The notes under the pieces were generated by a model. That model was not told where the DNA came from. It ran no database searches and worked only from the letters and a program-made list of their open reading frames with translations. Positions 26,501 through 38,500 of a stretch of DNA of 64,000 nucleotides are shown here, piece by piece. Source of the DNA: Lepas anatifera. Its lineage: Eukaryota > Arthropoda > Thecostraca > Lepadidae. The stretch is taken from positions 434,001-498,000 of the forward strand of contig JAOTON010001266.1 in the NCBI GenBank assembly GCA_034440635.1, given 5' to 3'. The first letter of the stretch is position 1; each line of letters opens with the position of its first letter. The position numbers were made by a program, and so were the translations under genes.

Positions 26501-29500
26501 GGCGCAAATGATTTCTAAAACTGAAACGTGCACGAAACATATGCAAAATAGGGTTTGCAGAAGAAAACCCTCAGACACAGGCACGATAGAGCGGTGATAT
26601 CACGTTAGATTTCCGTGTTTCAATTCCGAGAGCCAATGATGCCAATGCCAGAAAATCAAAGTCAACGAGGCACAAAGTGTCACTTTTAGGCGCAAAATGA
26701 GTAAGCAAGAAACAGCCTACCGTGTGAAAGAAGCTAACATTCGAAACACGTTATAGCACTGAGAGTTCGATATACCCATACGTATACATAAGCATATCAA
26801 ACACGTGTGTCCCCATACTGCCAGAAGCGTATTTAGTACTTGTTAGTATTCAAGCATCGCTTGTACATATTCACGCCTCACTTGTACGTTTGCATGGAGG
26901 TCTGAATGAATTGATCGCATACGGTATATTTCACCGATCAATATCCCGCCATGAGGAGTGAAACTCTCAACGACTTTAACCAAATGCGCGATAAGCCGTG
27001 TCCTCCGAACCTTCTGCCCGGGCTGAATGGTGACGTTGACGTTCTTGAGGACAGGAGTGGCCGCCTTGGTGTGGGTGTTCTGGTCGGAGCAGGGCAGTGG
27101 ACTGTTATTTTTGGTGGAGCTCAGTTCGCCTGCATCAGCTCCATAGCCCACGGTGGCGTCCACAAACTGGATCTTACCGCGCTGGGGCCAGCCTGGCGCC
27201 GCTGAGGGCGAAAGAAGCGACGTCAGTGAGGAACAATACGTGGGAACGGCGTCTCGCGACTACCACTTCGCGACTTTTAGCTTCCTTGATAAGGTCGTGA
27301 CATTTCCACCTTATCGTTCATACAAGCATAACTCTTCCTGCAGGGGGTCTGGGGAGGGATGCAGTGGCGCGAGGAAAAACGCCAACTTCCACGTCGCTGA
27401 CCGCAGTCAAATCCTCAGGCGAGTATTCTGCATCCGTTTCCAATCCCCATAATAACCCTCCACAACAGGGTGAGAGTTGCGCCTGCCCTAGCGCCGGTAT
27501 AGCTAGGTCCCCATCCCCTCTACGCCATATAAACTCGCAGTTGTTTTCCCGCACCGAGCCGTCAGAACCTGGAACGCAATGCCTGCGACTGCAAGACACA
27601 CCAAGAACAGCTACAGCTTCAAACAGAAAATTAAGAAGCTCATCCGACCCTAAATCATAATCTGTGTTACTGTGTCAATCCATTATCAGTAAAATCCATG
27701 ACTTTTCATTCAATAATTATAATAATAGTCTGTCATCCATTATTAGCACAATCGATATTAAACCACTGACCAGTGTCACTGAATTAAGTGTAAAGGGAGA
27801 TGACATTGCCACGATAACGTGGGTATCTCTGAGAACGCGAATAAAGCTGGTGCGCCGTTAATCCCCCAACAAAAACAAAACCAAACAAAACCATACACTG
27901 TCAAAATTAGCAGGTCATGCATCGTTCAAATATCTCAGCTCCTGTTGTTTTTATAGGCAAACGGTAAAACAAAACACACTGAACGCAAACAAACTGTTAA
28001 GTGGTAATAGAAATATCGCCTACCAAACCAAACAAAGCGGGTCTCTGGGCCGAATAATCGCTCCAAACTCACCAATGTTCTGTTTGCGATAGTGTTCGGT
28101 TTTCAGGTTGGTGTACTTATGCACCCTCTCCACGGCGCACATGTACATTTCGACATCGCTGAGGGAGCGCACCACCCACACCAGGTACATGGGGATCAGC
28201 AGCGTGTAGTTGATCGCGAGGCCGACCAGCGAGGAGGGCACGTCCTGCGACCTCACCGCCACCGTCACAGCAGTCAGCGACGAGATGAACACGATCACCG
28301 CGCCCAGGTAGTCCTGCCGACGACGCAGCAGTCAACTGCGGTCCCGACCGGCAGCGTGTGATGGTGCGCACATATACAGCTAAACGGTTTCAAGTCCCGG
28401 CGGCGTCTCTGAATACGTTAATCTGATCCACAAAATCCCTTCCAACAGGGTGTGAGTTGGCGACGCCGTATGACATAGGGAGTTAGTACGTCGTTAAACC
28501 CCAACAATTATTATACAGGTAAACGTACACCACTGATGGAAATATAAGGGAAGTGAAAGACCAAAGCAGCACAATTACACCCATTTCGTGTGCCGAATCA
28601 ATTTCCGTAGCCGGTCCTGTTGAGACAGATTTAACCACATTTCCAAGGCCCTCTTTCCTGCCGCTGTGGCGCGAGGTGCACTGACCAGCGCGATGCCCAG
28701 CCAGCGTTGTCCGGCCTGGTAGGTGAGCGTGGTGAGAAGGTGAAGGTCCGCACACTGCTGCAGCGCCGCCGAAAATCGCCTCTGGTGGCCGAACGCGCGT
28801 ACCACCGCCAAGCCGGCCTGTGTCTCGGCAAAGTGCGAGAGGACCGGCGACCGGGCAATACTGTCCAGACGCTGCAGCTCACTGGAGAGAGAGGGAGAGA
28901 GAGAGAGGGGGAGGGAGGGGAGAAGTTACAGTTTTGTGTGACTGCTGAGTGTTGGGACGTTCAGTGCACAACTACTCACTATGGCATCCACTTATACAGA
29001 GGTGTTGATTTTTTGTGTGGGGAGGGGGACTGCGCGTCTAACACTCTAACTCTAACAAAAAGTAAAAAAGTGTTAAATATCCGTTAAACGTTCTTATTTT
29101 GCTTTTGAGAGCTTTAAATTGGTCTCATATATTTCACCCGGTCCATTTAGAGGCTAAAACACATTATATTTTACGATCCCTTTTAATATCGTGATTATTG
29201 ATATTTTTTCAAATTGTTCCATCTCCTGTCATCTAAAACTCCACGCCCTGCATGTATGAACCACCAGCTATTAAAAGTTATCAACATAATTGGAAAGCTA
29301 CCGAAATGCAACGTGGTAAAAATTACTTTCATTGAAGATATTAAATACAAAACGGAGGCAGGTACATACCTCAACAGGTTTTAAGGAGCTCTCGATTAAA
29401 CTAGATCTGGACTAGGATGGAAAATTCTGCCAACGGACTGAGGAAGAGGACCGGTCCGAGTCTGATGTCTGATCACACTCATTTCCTACCGGGCAGAACT

Positions 29501-32500
29501 ATCCGAGCGAGCTGAAACCCGGACTGGGGCTCTCAGCAAAAAGAGAAACCGTGTCAGGTAGCTAGTGCCTGATCAAAATCATTTCCTACCGGGCCGAACT
29601 ATCCGAGCGAGCAGAAACCCACACTGGGGCTCTCAGCGAAAAGAGAAACCGTGTCAGGTAGCTAGTGCCTGATCAAACTCATTTCCTATCGGGCCGAACT
29701 ATCCGAGCGAGCTGAAACCTGGAGTGGGGTTCTCAGAGAATGGAAGAAAAAGTGTCAAGTAAAGCGGGCGGAGCTGTGACCGGCCACTCACATTGCAAAA
29801 ACCCGGTAGAACTTCTACGAGAAACGGTAGGTAGATAGGATGACGACCGGGGTACTAAGATGAGTAAAGCTGGGAGCGGCCACTCACATTGCAAAAACGC
29901 GGTAGAACTTCTACGAGAAACGGTAGATAGATAGGATGAAGACCGGGGTAAAGATGAGTAAAGCTGGGACCGGCCACTCACATTGCGAAGGCGCGGTAGA
30001 ACTTCTGCAGGAAGTAGTAGATAGCCAGGATAACGGCTGCGATGAGGATGAACCACCATGTGACCACGGCGTTAACGATGATGGCGGTGACACATTGCAG
30101 GACAAAGTAGAGCAGTAGATGGATGGCCGTTGCCAGTTTCTGAGCGCATCACAAGAGAAGTGCACGTCAGCCCATCACTTTCAGAACGGTCATAGCCGAT
30201 GACAATGTGGCACACTGTCGGAACACATATGGAACGCTGATTGGGCGACACGAGTTAGGAAGGTGATGATATTGGAAAACTAATCTGAATTGGTTATGGT
30301 CTTCCCCGCGACCAGGTAGACGAACGACCATGACTCATTTTGTTGTAAGTAAGGACATAAAGATGCACAAAGAGGGAATTAATCGACAATTTCACTTCCT
30401 GATAATTAATCAATAAGATTCGTCCAGTTGAATGCGCGCCATTTGCTTCGGCTCTGGCCTCCGCAGTGGTAGCGCACTCCCCAGCCGCCTCCACAGGCCT
30501 CACCTTGTCGATGAAGCTGATGTCGCGGGAGAACCTGTCGATGATCCTGCCGGCCGGGGTGCGATCGAAGAACTCCATCCTGCCGCGGGTGACTGCTGCC
30601 AGCAGGCGGTGCTGGAGGCGAGTGCGGGCACGCGCGCCAGCCCACTGGCCGCTGAGGTTGGCCACCAGGGCCAGTACCACGGCGGCTGCTGCCAGGCCGC
30701 CGTACACCAGCAAGTAGCGGCGCGTCTGGCCGGCCACGAAGCGCTCGTAGGCGGTGGTGACGTTCTCGGGCAGGACGGCGGAGCGAGCCAGCTGCGACTC
30801 GAGGAAGAGGGACCACTGCTGCTGGTGCGTGAGGTTCCACTGGCTAGCCGCGTCACTCCACACGCTCAGCCAGTAGTCCATGCCCACATGCGCCCCTGTG
30901 GCACAGGGACGGGTCACAGACAGGACGCACGCTGTGTATTTACCGATGCCAACCTCAGATGAGAAATCTCCAACTGTACATCTCGGGAGACTCAAGTAGA
31001 GTAACAAGTGTCCAGGCTAAACGCTTCCAATGAACAAACTGAACGACAAAGACGTTACTCCCAATGATAGGACGCGCACTGAAGGTAAATGAGTGACCTA
31101 TAGGACATCCGCGTTTACAAATGTATACAGTGCATGCCTAGAATGTAGACATTTCTCACCCTGGGTGCACAACACCATAATGATGTATAGAAGGCCGTAG
31201 GCCATGCCGCAGGCCTGGAGGTAGGTGAAGTAGAGTCGTTTGGAGAGTTTGCCCGTTTCTCGATCCTCTATGGAGAATCTTCGCCCGTCCACATCACTCG
31301 AGGATGTCAACATTGCCGCCACGCCTGTGCAAGGTGGAACCGAAGGCTATTCAGGTGCTCTGGTGTGCGCAGTAAGCCTCAAAAATATCACGGTTACCAC
31401 CTTATCTACCAGGTGATTTATCGACTGAAATTTGACTGATGATGAAAGCCACGTGCTAAAAACAAAGTCTAGCCACAGACGCTACAGCGTTTGTAGATAT
31501 ATCTACAAAGGTACTATTTAACGGGCAAAAGAAGGAACGAATATCTACACTTCCCTCCCGAGGAAATAAACAGGCAGCCTTTTAATCACCAGGGAAATCA
31601 GCGTGTGCGACTGGACAATTTCGGGGGCGAATGACAGCAGGTCTTACCCTCCTCTTCCTCGTTGATTTGGGCGTCGTAATTGGAGGCTATGGACACAGCG
31701 CGCGCTACTGAAGGTCGCTTGGGCGGGGGCGGCAGCGGGGGCGACTCGGTCATGAGAGGCGTCGCCTGATCCAAGGAGGTCTCTCTCACGTCCTCCGTAG
31801 ACGGAGTGTGGCGAGTGGTGGTATTTCTGTGGGACAGATGATCGAACTTCAGGGAGGGAAGGAGAGAGAAAGAGAGGGGGAAACAGAAAAAAGAGACTGG
31901 GATAGCGAGCATTCAACAGTCATTTTTCCTGTTGGTTAGCCTCGTTACTGGGGTGCTTAACAGCGACGTCGTCATTTTCTTCAGTAAATATAATAAAAGG
32001 TGTCCTCTCAGCCCCTACTCCTTCATCCACCGTACAGCTGATTCCCTACACCCAGCCAATGGAGGTCAGCTCCAACTCACATCAGCACCAGAGAGCTCCC
32101 TACCTTCGCATGATCTTGTGTATGATGGACAAGTTGCTGCCGCGCTGGATGGGGGACGGCATGTTGGGCGGCGAGGACATCATCCGTGACAGTGCCAGCC
32201 GCTCCTTCTTCTTCTTCTCCTCCTCGTCCTCAGGTGTGGCCGGCGTGAGAGGTGTGGCGGGTCGCAGCGAACTGGAGCGGCCGTAGGACAGGTGACGCCG
32301 CGCTGTCTCAGCAATGCTGGCCAGCCGCGCCCGCGGCGACACTGTCCTCCGGTCTGGGGACGGCGTGGCAGGGTCACACAGAGACACTGTCCTCCGGTCT
32401 GGGGACGGCGTGGCAGGGTCAAACAGAGACACTGTCCTCCGGTCTGGGGACGGCGCAGCAGGGTCAAACAGAGACACTGTCCTCCGGTCTGGGGACGACG

Positions 32501-35500
32501 CGACAGGGTCAAACAGAGACACTGTCCTCCGGTCTGGGGACGACGCGGCAGGGTCACACAGAGACACTGTCCTCCGGTCTGGGGACGGCGCAGCAGGGTC
32601 ACACAGAGACACTGTCCTCCGGTCTGGGGACGGCGCAGCAGGGTCACACAGAGACACTGTCCTCCGGTCTGGGGACGGCGCAGCAGGGTCACACAGAGAC
32701 ACTGTCCTCCGGTCTGGGGACGGCGCAGCAGGGTCACATAAAGGTCCCCACAGCAAATTGAAAGATTATCTTATGTTTCCTATGTGAGTAAGATGCAATT
32801 TAAACGTGAAGCATCAACTTTTTCACTCACGCCATCTACTTCCACCCAAACACAAAACTAAGAAAATGCCAATACCCCGCACACCATCCAATACCTAGAT
32901 TTCGCATGTTTCAAACGCACACTTAGTCGCTCTTCTAAAAAAGGCACATAAAATACTCCAACTTGTCAAGACTTGAAGGTAAATTCAGAGGCATCCCACA
33001 CAGATCCCAGTGCTGAGCACGCCTCTGCGAGGTCACTAACCTGTGGTGGTCCAGCGGCGTTGCGGCGCCACCATCATGTTGCCGCCGCCGGCTGCCGCCA
33101 GGCTGAGCGGCGCCCCGTGCGACAGGTGATGCCGCAGGGACGCCTGGCGGCGGATGGCGTTCGACCGGAACGAGGAGAACTTGTCCCGGCTCAGACCCAG
33201 CCCTGGCTGGAGGCGCAGATGGGAGGTCAGAGCGGACGGGGTTCAAGGTAAGGGTGATTGTTTCAGGGTCCGAGGGATCAGTACAGAGTCTGAGCCGTCA
33301 GTTCGGGGTCAGCCGTCAGATCAGGGTTAGAGCCGTCAGTGCAGGGTTAAAACCGTCAGTTCGAGGTCAGCAGTCAGTTCAGGGTCAGCCGTCAGTTCAG
33401 GTCCAGCCGTCAGTTCAGGGTCAGCCGTCAGTTCAGAGTCAGCCGTCAGTTCAGAGTCAGCCGTCAGTTCAGGTCCGGCCGTCAGTTCAGGGTCAGCCGT
33501 CAGTTCAGGGTCAGCTGTCAGTTTAGGGTCAGCCGTCAGTTTAGGGTTAGAGCCGTCAGTTCAGGGTCAGCCGTCAGTTCAGGGTCAGAATATTTAGTGC
33601 AGGGTCAGCCGTCAGTTCAGGGTCAGAATATTTAGTGCAGGGCCAAGAACAGTCAAAACTGATTGGAAGCATTTGATGGAGTCAGAGTGGCTAGAGCAGG
33701 TTCAGAGTGGTCAGTGCAGGGTCAGAGTGGTCAGTGCAGGGTCAGAGCGGTCCATAGACGTTGGAGTGTGGAAGTGGTGGTGAGTGCGAAAGATTCAGAG
33801 GAGGATTCTGGGCTCTGGAGAAGGTGCAAATGACGGGACCAGCTAGATAGGTGGATATGAGAGAGGCGGCGATGTTAGTGAAGCTCGCAACAGGTCACAG
33901 AGTTCACAGAGGTCACGTACAGAGCACTCCACAGGGCAGCTCTCTGGCAGCTCAATACAAAACATCTTACCAAAGAAATTGACTGATTCTCATACTTTAC
34001 AAACCTATTATCACATTACCATCCACCAATGTTCTGCACGGCACGTTCCCATTACTCGTCCACTGCCTTGGCGGACGCAGGGGGGGACATTCCGGCCATT
34101 CCCCCCAAAGCGCTGGTGGAGGGAAACTATCTTTTGGCCCCCCTAAAGGCCGGAGAATTTTTGAAAAAGGTGTTTACACTAGGTCTGCAGAACAAAAACA
34201 TATTCGCCCCCCCAGGAGGAGAGGCAGACATGGGTTTGCCCCCTCCCCCAAACCCGGGTCTGCGTCCGCCCCTGGTCCAATGTGATTGACCTCACCAGCG
34301 CTCCGGACTTCTGTCGTATCCTGAGCAGCCTCCACCGTTCCTTGGCTGTTTTACTCTCGGTTTCGGCCAGCTGGGTCTCCAGGTCCCGGTCCTGTCGAAT
34401 GAGCTGCTGCCAGCCCCCGTACAGCTCTGGATCGGCCGCCTTGATGTCGGCCAGGCTGCCCTGTTGCCTGATCCTACCTCGCTCCAGCGCGATCACCTGG
34501 AAAATTGGGCTCTGTCTGAGATCTGGGGCTGCTAGCATGGTCGACAGCAACTGTTACTGATGCTTCCTGTTAAATTATCAGGATGTTGCTGAGTTAGTTA
34601 TTTGGGTTTTACGGTTCAATAACCATTAGGTTATGTGGCGTCCATACGATTGTTTTTTGCAAAAGAGGAGCATGTGAGGACTTAGCAAAAACACCTTGGT
34701 CAAACACTGTTAGCTCGCAAAAAACGCACAGTGGTAAGAAAACGGGACCATTAAGACAGTAAACTTAAACCGTATTCCAATGTACATATTACTGGCCAGT
34801 AAAGTGTCATGCTTCCATGGTATCTGGTGGTATAAAGAGCTGGAGTGCAGGCGCTGGAGCCGGTCTCACCAGGTCCGCCTGCTCCAGATACTGCAGTTTG
34901 TGCGTGACCAGGATGACCGTCCTGTTCTCCTTCTGCAGCAGCTTGCGGATGCCGTTGTTGAACACGTGGGAGCCCACGTGGACGTCCAGTGCAGAGAGAG
35001 GATCGTCCTGATGGACGGGGAAAAGAAGAATTTAGTGGACATTACCTACGATGGGTGATATGCTTTACCCGTTGTCTGCACATACCTTCTTTGGATGCAT
35101 ACTAACTAACTTCTCGAAGCGTGCAACACATGTATGGGCTTGTACATAGACCTACATGCATATGTATATTATTTACTGTCTACGCTACTGTGCTGGAGTA
35201 ACATGCAATTATCTTTACCAATGATTTGAAAATCGTAGAAAGCATTATAAACTTGGTACATTCAAGTTCGGTTTACAAGTAGCCTATCTAGGCTACCGAT
35301 ATATCGAACAGGCTTGACTAGAAACTATGTGAACAAGGGGAATAGGTACAGACTGGCTACAAGTGTGGGACGATTATGGGAACATACAGCTGTGCCTCAC
35401 CAGTATAACAACATCAGCGTTGGAGTAGAGCGCTCGAGCCACGGCCACCCTCTGGCGCTGTCCGCCGGAGAGCACGATGCCCTGCTCTCCGATCAGCTCG

Positions 35501-38500
35501 CGGTCCTCGTGCGGCAGCAGCTTGATGTCGTCCTGCAGAGCGCAGGCCGCCAGAACGCGTCGGTAGCGACGCGGCATGGGCGCTCGTCCGAACAGCACGT
35601 TGTTGCGCAGCGAGTCGTTGAAGAGCCAGGGAGACTGCGACGCGTAGGCGAGGGAGGCTCCCCTGGTGGTGCCAGGGCGGCATCGGCCGCTTACATAGGG
35701 CTGTGCTATTTGTGACCGGGCTGGTTCGGTCTTCAATTAACTTTCCAGGTTGTGAAAATGAAATGCCTATTTGGTCATTAACGGCTCTAGCGGTATATTA
35801 GGCACGCAGTTTGGAACCAGCAGTTCCAGTTTTACGAGAAAAAAAAACAGACCAAATCGACAAAATTGAAACGTCGGCTTTGCGAAAAACGTCTGAAGCT
35901 CTATTCTAATACAAGCTGCAATGATATATGTATCGGCAAAGTTGTACTTGCCTGGCCCAGGTGACAGAGCCCGAGTGCCGATGCATCTCTCCCAGCAGCG
36001 CCGCCACCAGGGAGGACTTGCCGCTGCCCACGCCGCCCACCACCATGGTCAGTTTGCCTCGCGGCACTGTCAGCGATATGTCGTACAGCTGAGCGCCGTC
36101 AGTGTCCCCGCAACGCCAGCAGAAGCAGGCGTCGGTTACCGTCACCACTGGGAACGCGTCCTCCGGCGGGGACGACGACACGTTCGCCAGCAGGCCCTGC
36201 CGCCCCGGCAGCGTGCTGGGCGCGAACCGCACGCCCTGAAGCTGCAGAGGAGTGCGGGGAACGATGGGCTCTGCTGAAGAGTCGGCGTCAGATGGAAGAA
36301 CACCGTTGGGGTTGCTGGGAGGGTTTTCGAGGGTGGAGCTGTTCTCTTGAGTCGTGACGTCTCCGTCCAGGAGGCTGCCTGCAAGAGCGGCTTGTGCACT
36401 CTCACTCGTGGTCTGGGCTTGATCAGACGCGTCATCTGGCCCACTCTCATCTGCGCCAGGTGCGTCCTCGGTACCGCTGAACGAGGTCTCGTTGATCTCC
36501 CCCGAGCTGGCGTCGCTCTCCTCCGCCACGTTCACCTCCTCGTCTCCCTCCGGGATGTTCTCCAGCGCAAACACTGAGTCCTGGCTGCCCCAGGCGGCCG
36601 GCGAGCCGGGCCAGGGACTGCTGGGCGCTGGTGATATTTCCAGTGACCGCGGCCGCTCCTTCCAGGACGCCGAGCTCGACGCCCGGCTACCGGTGGTGGC
36701 CGTGGATGTGGAGTCCATGCCCGCCTGGAAGCAGCCGTGTCTACTGGTCAGCAGTGCTATGAAAAAGTCCAGATGATGATAATTTCCAATTTATGCCGCT
36801 TTTTGTCGAAAGGAGTTCAAATGAAAAAGCTAGAAAATTGTTCAGATTATTATCTTTATGCTAGCACAAACATATTAATGAATAAAACATGCATTTTGTT
36901 CTAGGAATTTCCGCAAGTCAATTAACAGCAACCAGGCGCGTTTCCTTTGCGTTCGTATATGACAGAAATCATTAACATTTCTTGCAAGTAACATTTTGAA
37001 TGATTATTTGCAAAGTATACATAAATGATCAAACGTCTCCAATTATTTCACACCAGCGTCTGCTTTTCCTGTCAAATATTACAATTCCAACGGATAATAT
37101 TAGGGAGCCTTTCGAGTCCCGTTGCTAAAGAGAACAAAGTGAGGCGCGAGGTGATGCCTTGCACTATTTGCTGATTCGGTTCTAAAAGCCTTCTTTATAG
37201 CAGCCACTCTGGAAATTCATGAAGAGTTGATGTGTTCCAAGAGGAGAATCAACATTGGAAGCCCATTATTTCTGTAAATTGAAAGAAGTTCGAGGTCTCC
37301 CCCATAAAGAAAACTTTTTGAATTGTGTTAAGCAGAACGCGAACGCCCCATAGCTACCTTTACCTGCAACAGAGTGGCTGCTATAAAGAAGGCTTTTAGC
37401 ACCGAATCAGCAAATAGTGCAAGGCATCACCTCGCGCCCTACTAGCCGCCCCGGTAGCTCAGTTGGTAGAGCGTTGGGCTCCGGCCCGCTGCTCAGAAGC
37501 ATGCAGTGGCAGGGCATGTTCAGGCTTGGGATCGGTCCCCCTGAGACCCTCCGGCGCTCAATAGTTTACCCGACGTACAGGTCGGCTGGCAACTGACTGA
37601 TGAGAGGGTGACCTGAGCGGGGCGGCCGTCCCTGTGCTTTGTGGGACGTTAAACTTTGGCTTCTAAATCAACCCTTCATTGTGGAAGTTGTTCATTCGGG
37701 TGGTGGGGTCGGGGTCTCCGCGATAAGTCCATCGATGACTTTTGTGAGACTACGACTCCAACAGCCGAACTGGGTATAAATTGGACAAAATTTATATATC
37801 TTAAAAAAAACTTCAAGTATTGCAGCGCAGCGCGTAAAAGGTGCACACGATCTTACATACGCGGATCCAGGATTGCCGATCGGGGGGCACCTTCCCGGGG
37901 GAGGCACCACCCGGACCAGGGGGCGCCACTTTTGACCGGCAAAACCTATTAGGTGGGCGCCAAATCCTATCGGTGGGCGCCGATTTTCGCATCCTGGGGG
38001 GGGTGGGAAGCGACATTTCAGGGGGCGCCATCGACAGTGGCGGATCTAGCCGGTTGGTTTGGGAGGGGCAAACCAAAGTCGAAAAGCAAAAAAAAACGTC
38101 GCGCAGTGAACAATTGCGCTACAATATGCCTTTTTCGGTAGGATTTTGGAACTGGAGACGAAAAGCAAAAAAACGTCATGGGCTGAAAATATGGGCTCAA
38201 GATACATTTTTCCTATCAAGCCTAATATTTACACTGAACTTCTCTAATTTTGTTTGAAGTTGAGAGTTGAGCACCAAATTTTGCATACAAGCTAAAAAGG
38301 AGTCGGGGAAAAGGAGGTCGATCGCTTTGGGGGCAAAACATAGTTTTGCCGAGTTTCCGTTTGGGGCATTCTTTTCCCCTGATCTGGCCATCGACCTTTC
38401 AGGGGGCGCCGTGACCATTTTAGGGGCGCCGAGGGTCGATGGGGGGCACATGCCCCCATTTGCCCACCCCCTGGATCCGCCTATGCGATCATAGAAAGGC

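Noticed and set aside
30432..30962. Plus-strand open frame of 176 codons
   Set aside because: Antisense shadow of exon a19.
32252..32787. Plus-strand open frames over the 45-nt repeat
   Set aside because: Antisense shadows of the minus-strand array and exon a16.
37446..37541. Possible functional tRNA gene
   Set aside because: Box A is good, but box B is diverged and the sequence continues into a SINE body shared with another copy. There is no tRNA-like acceptor stem.
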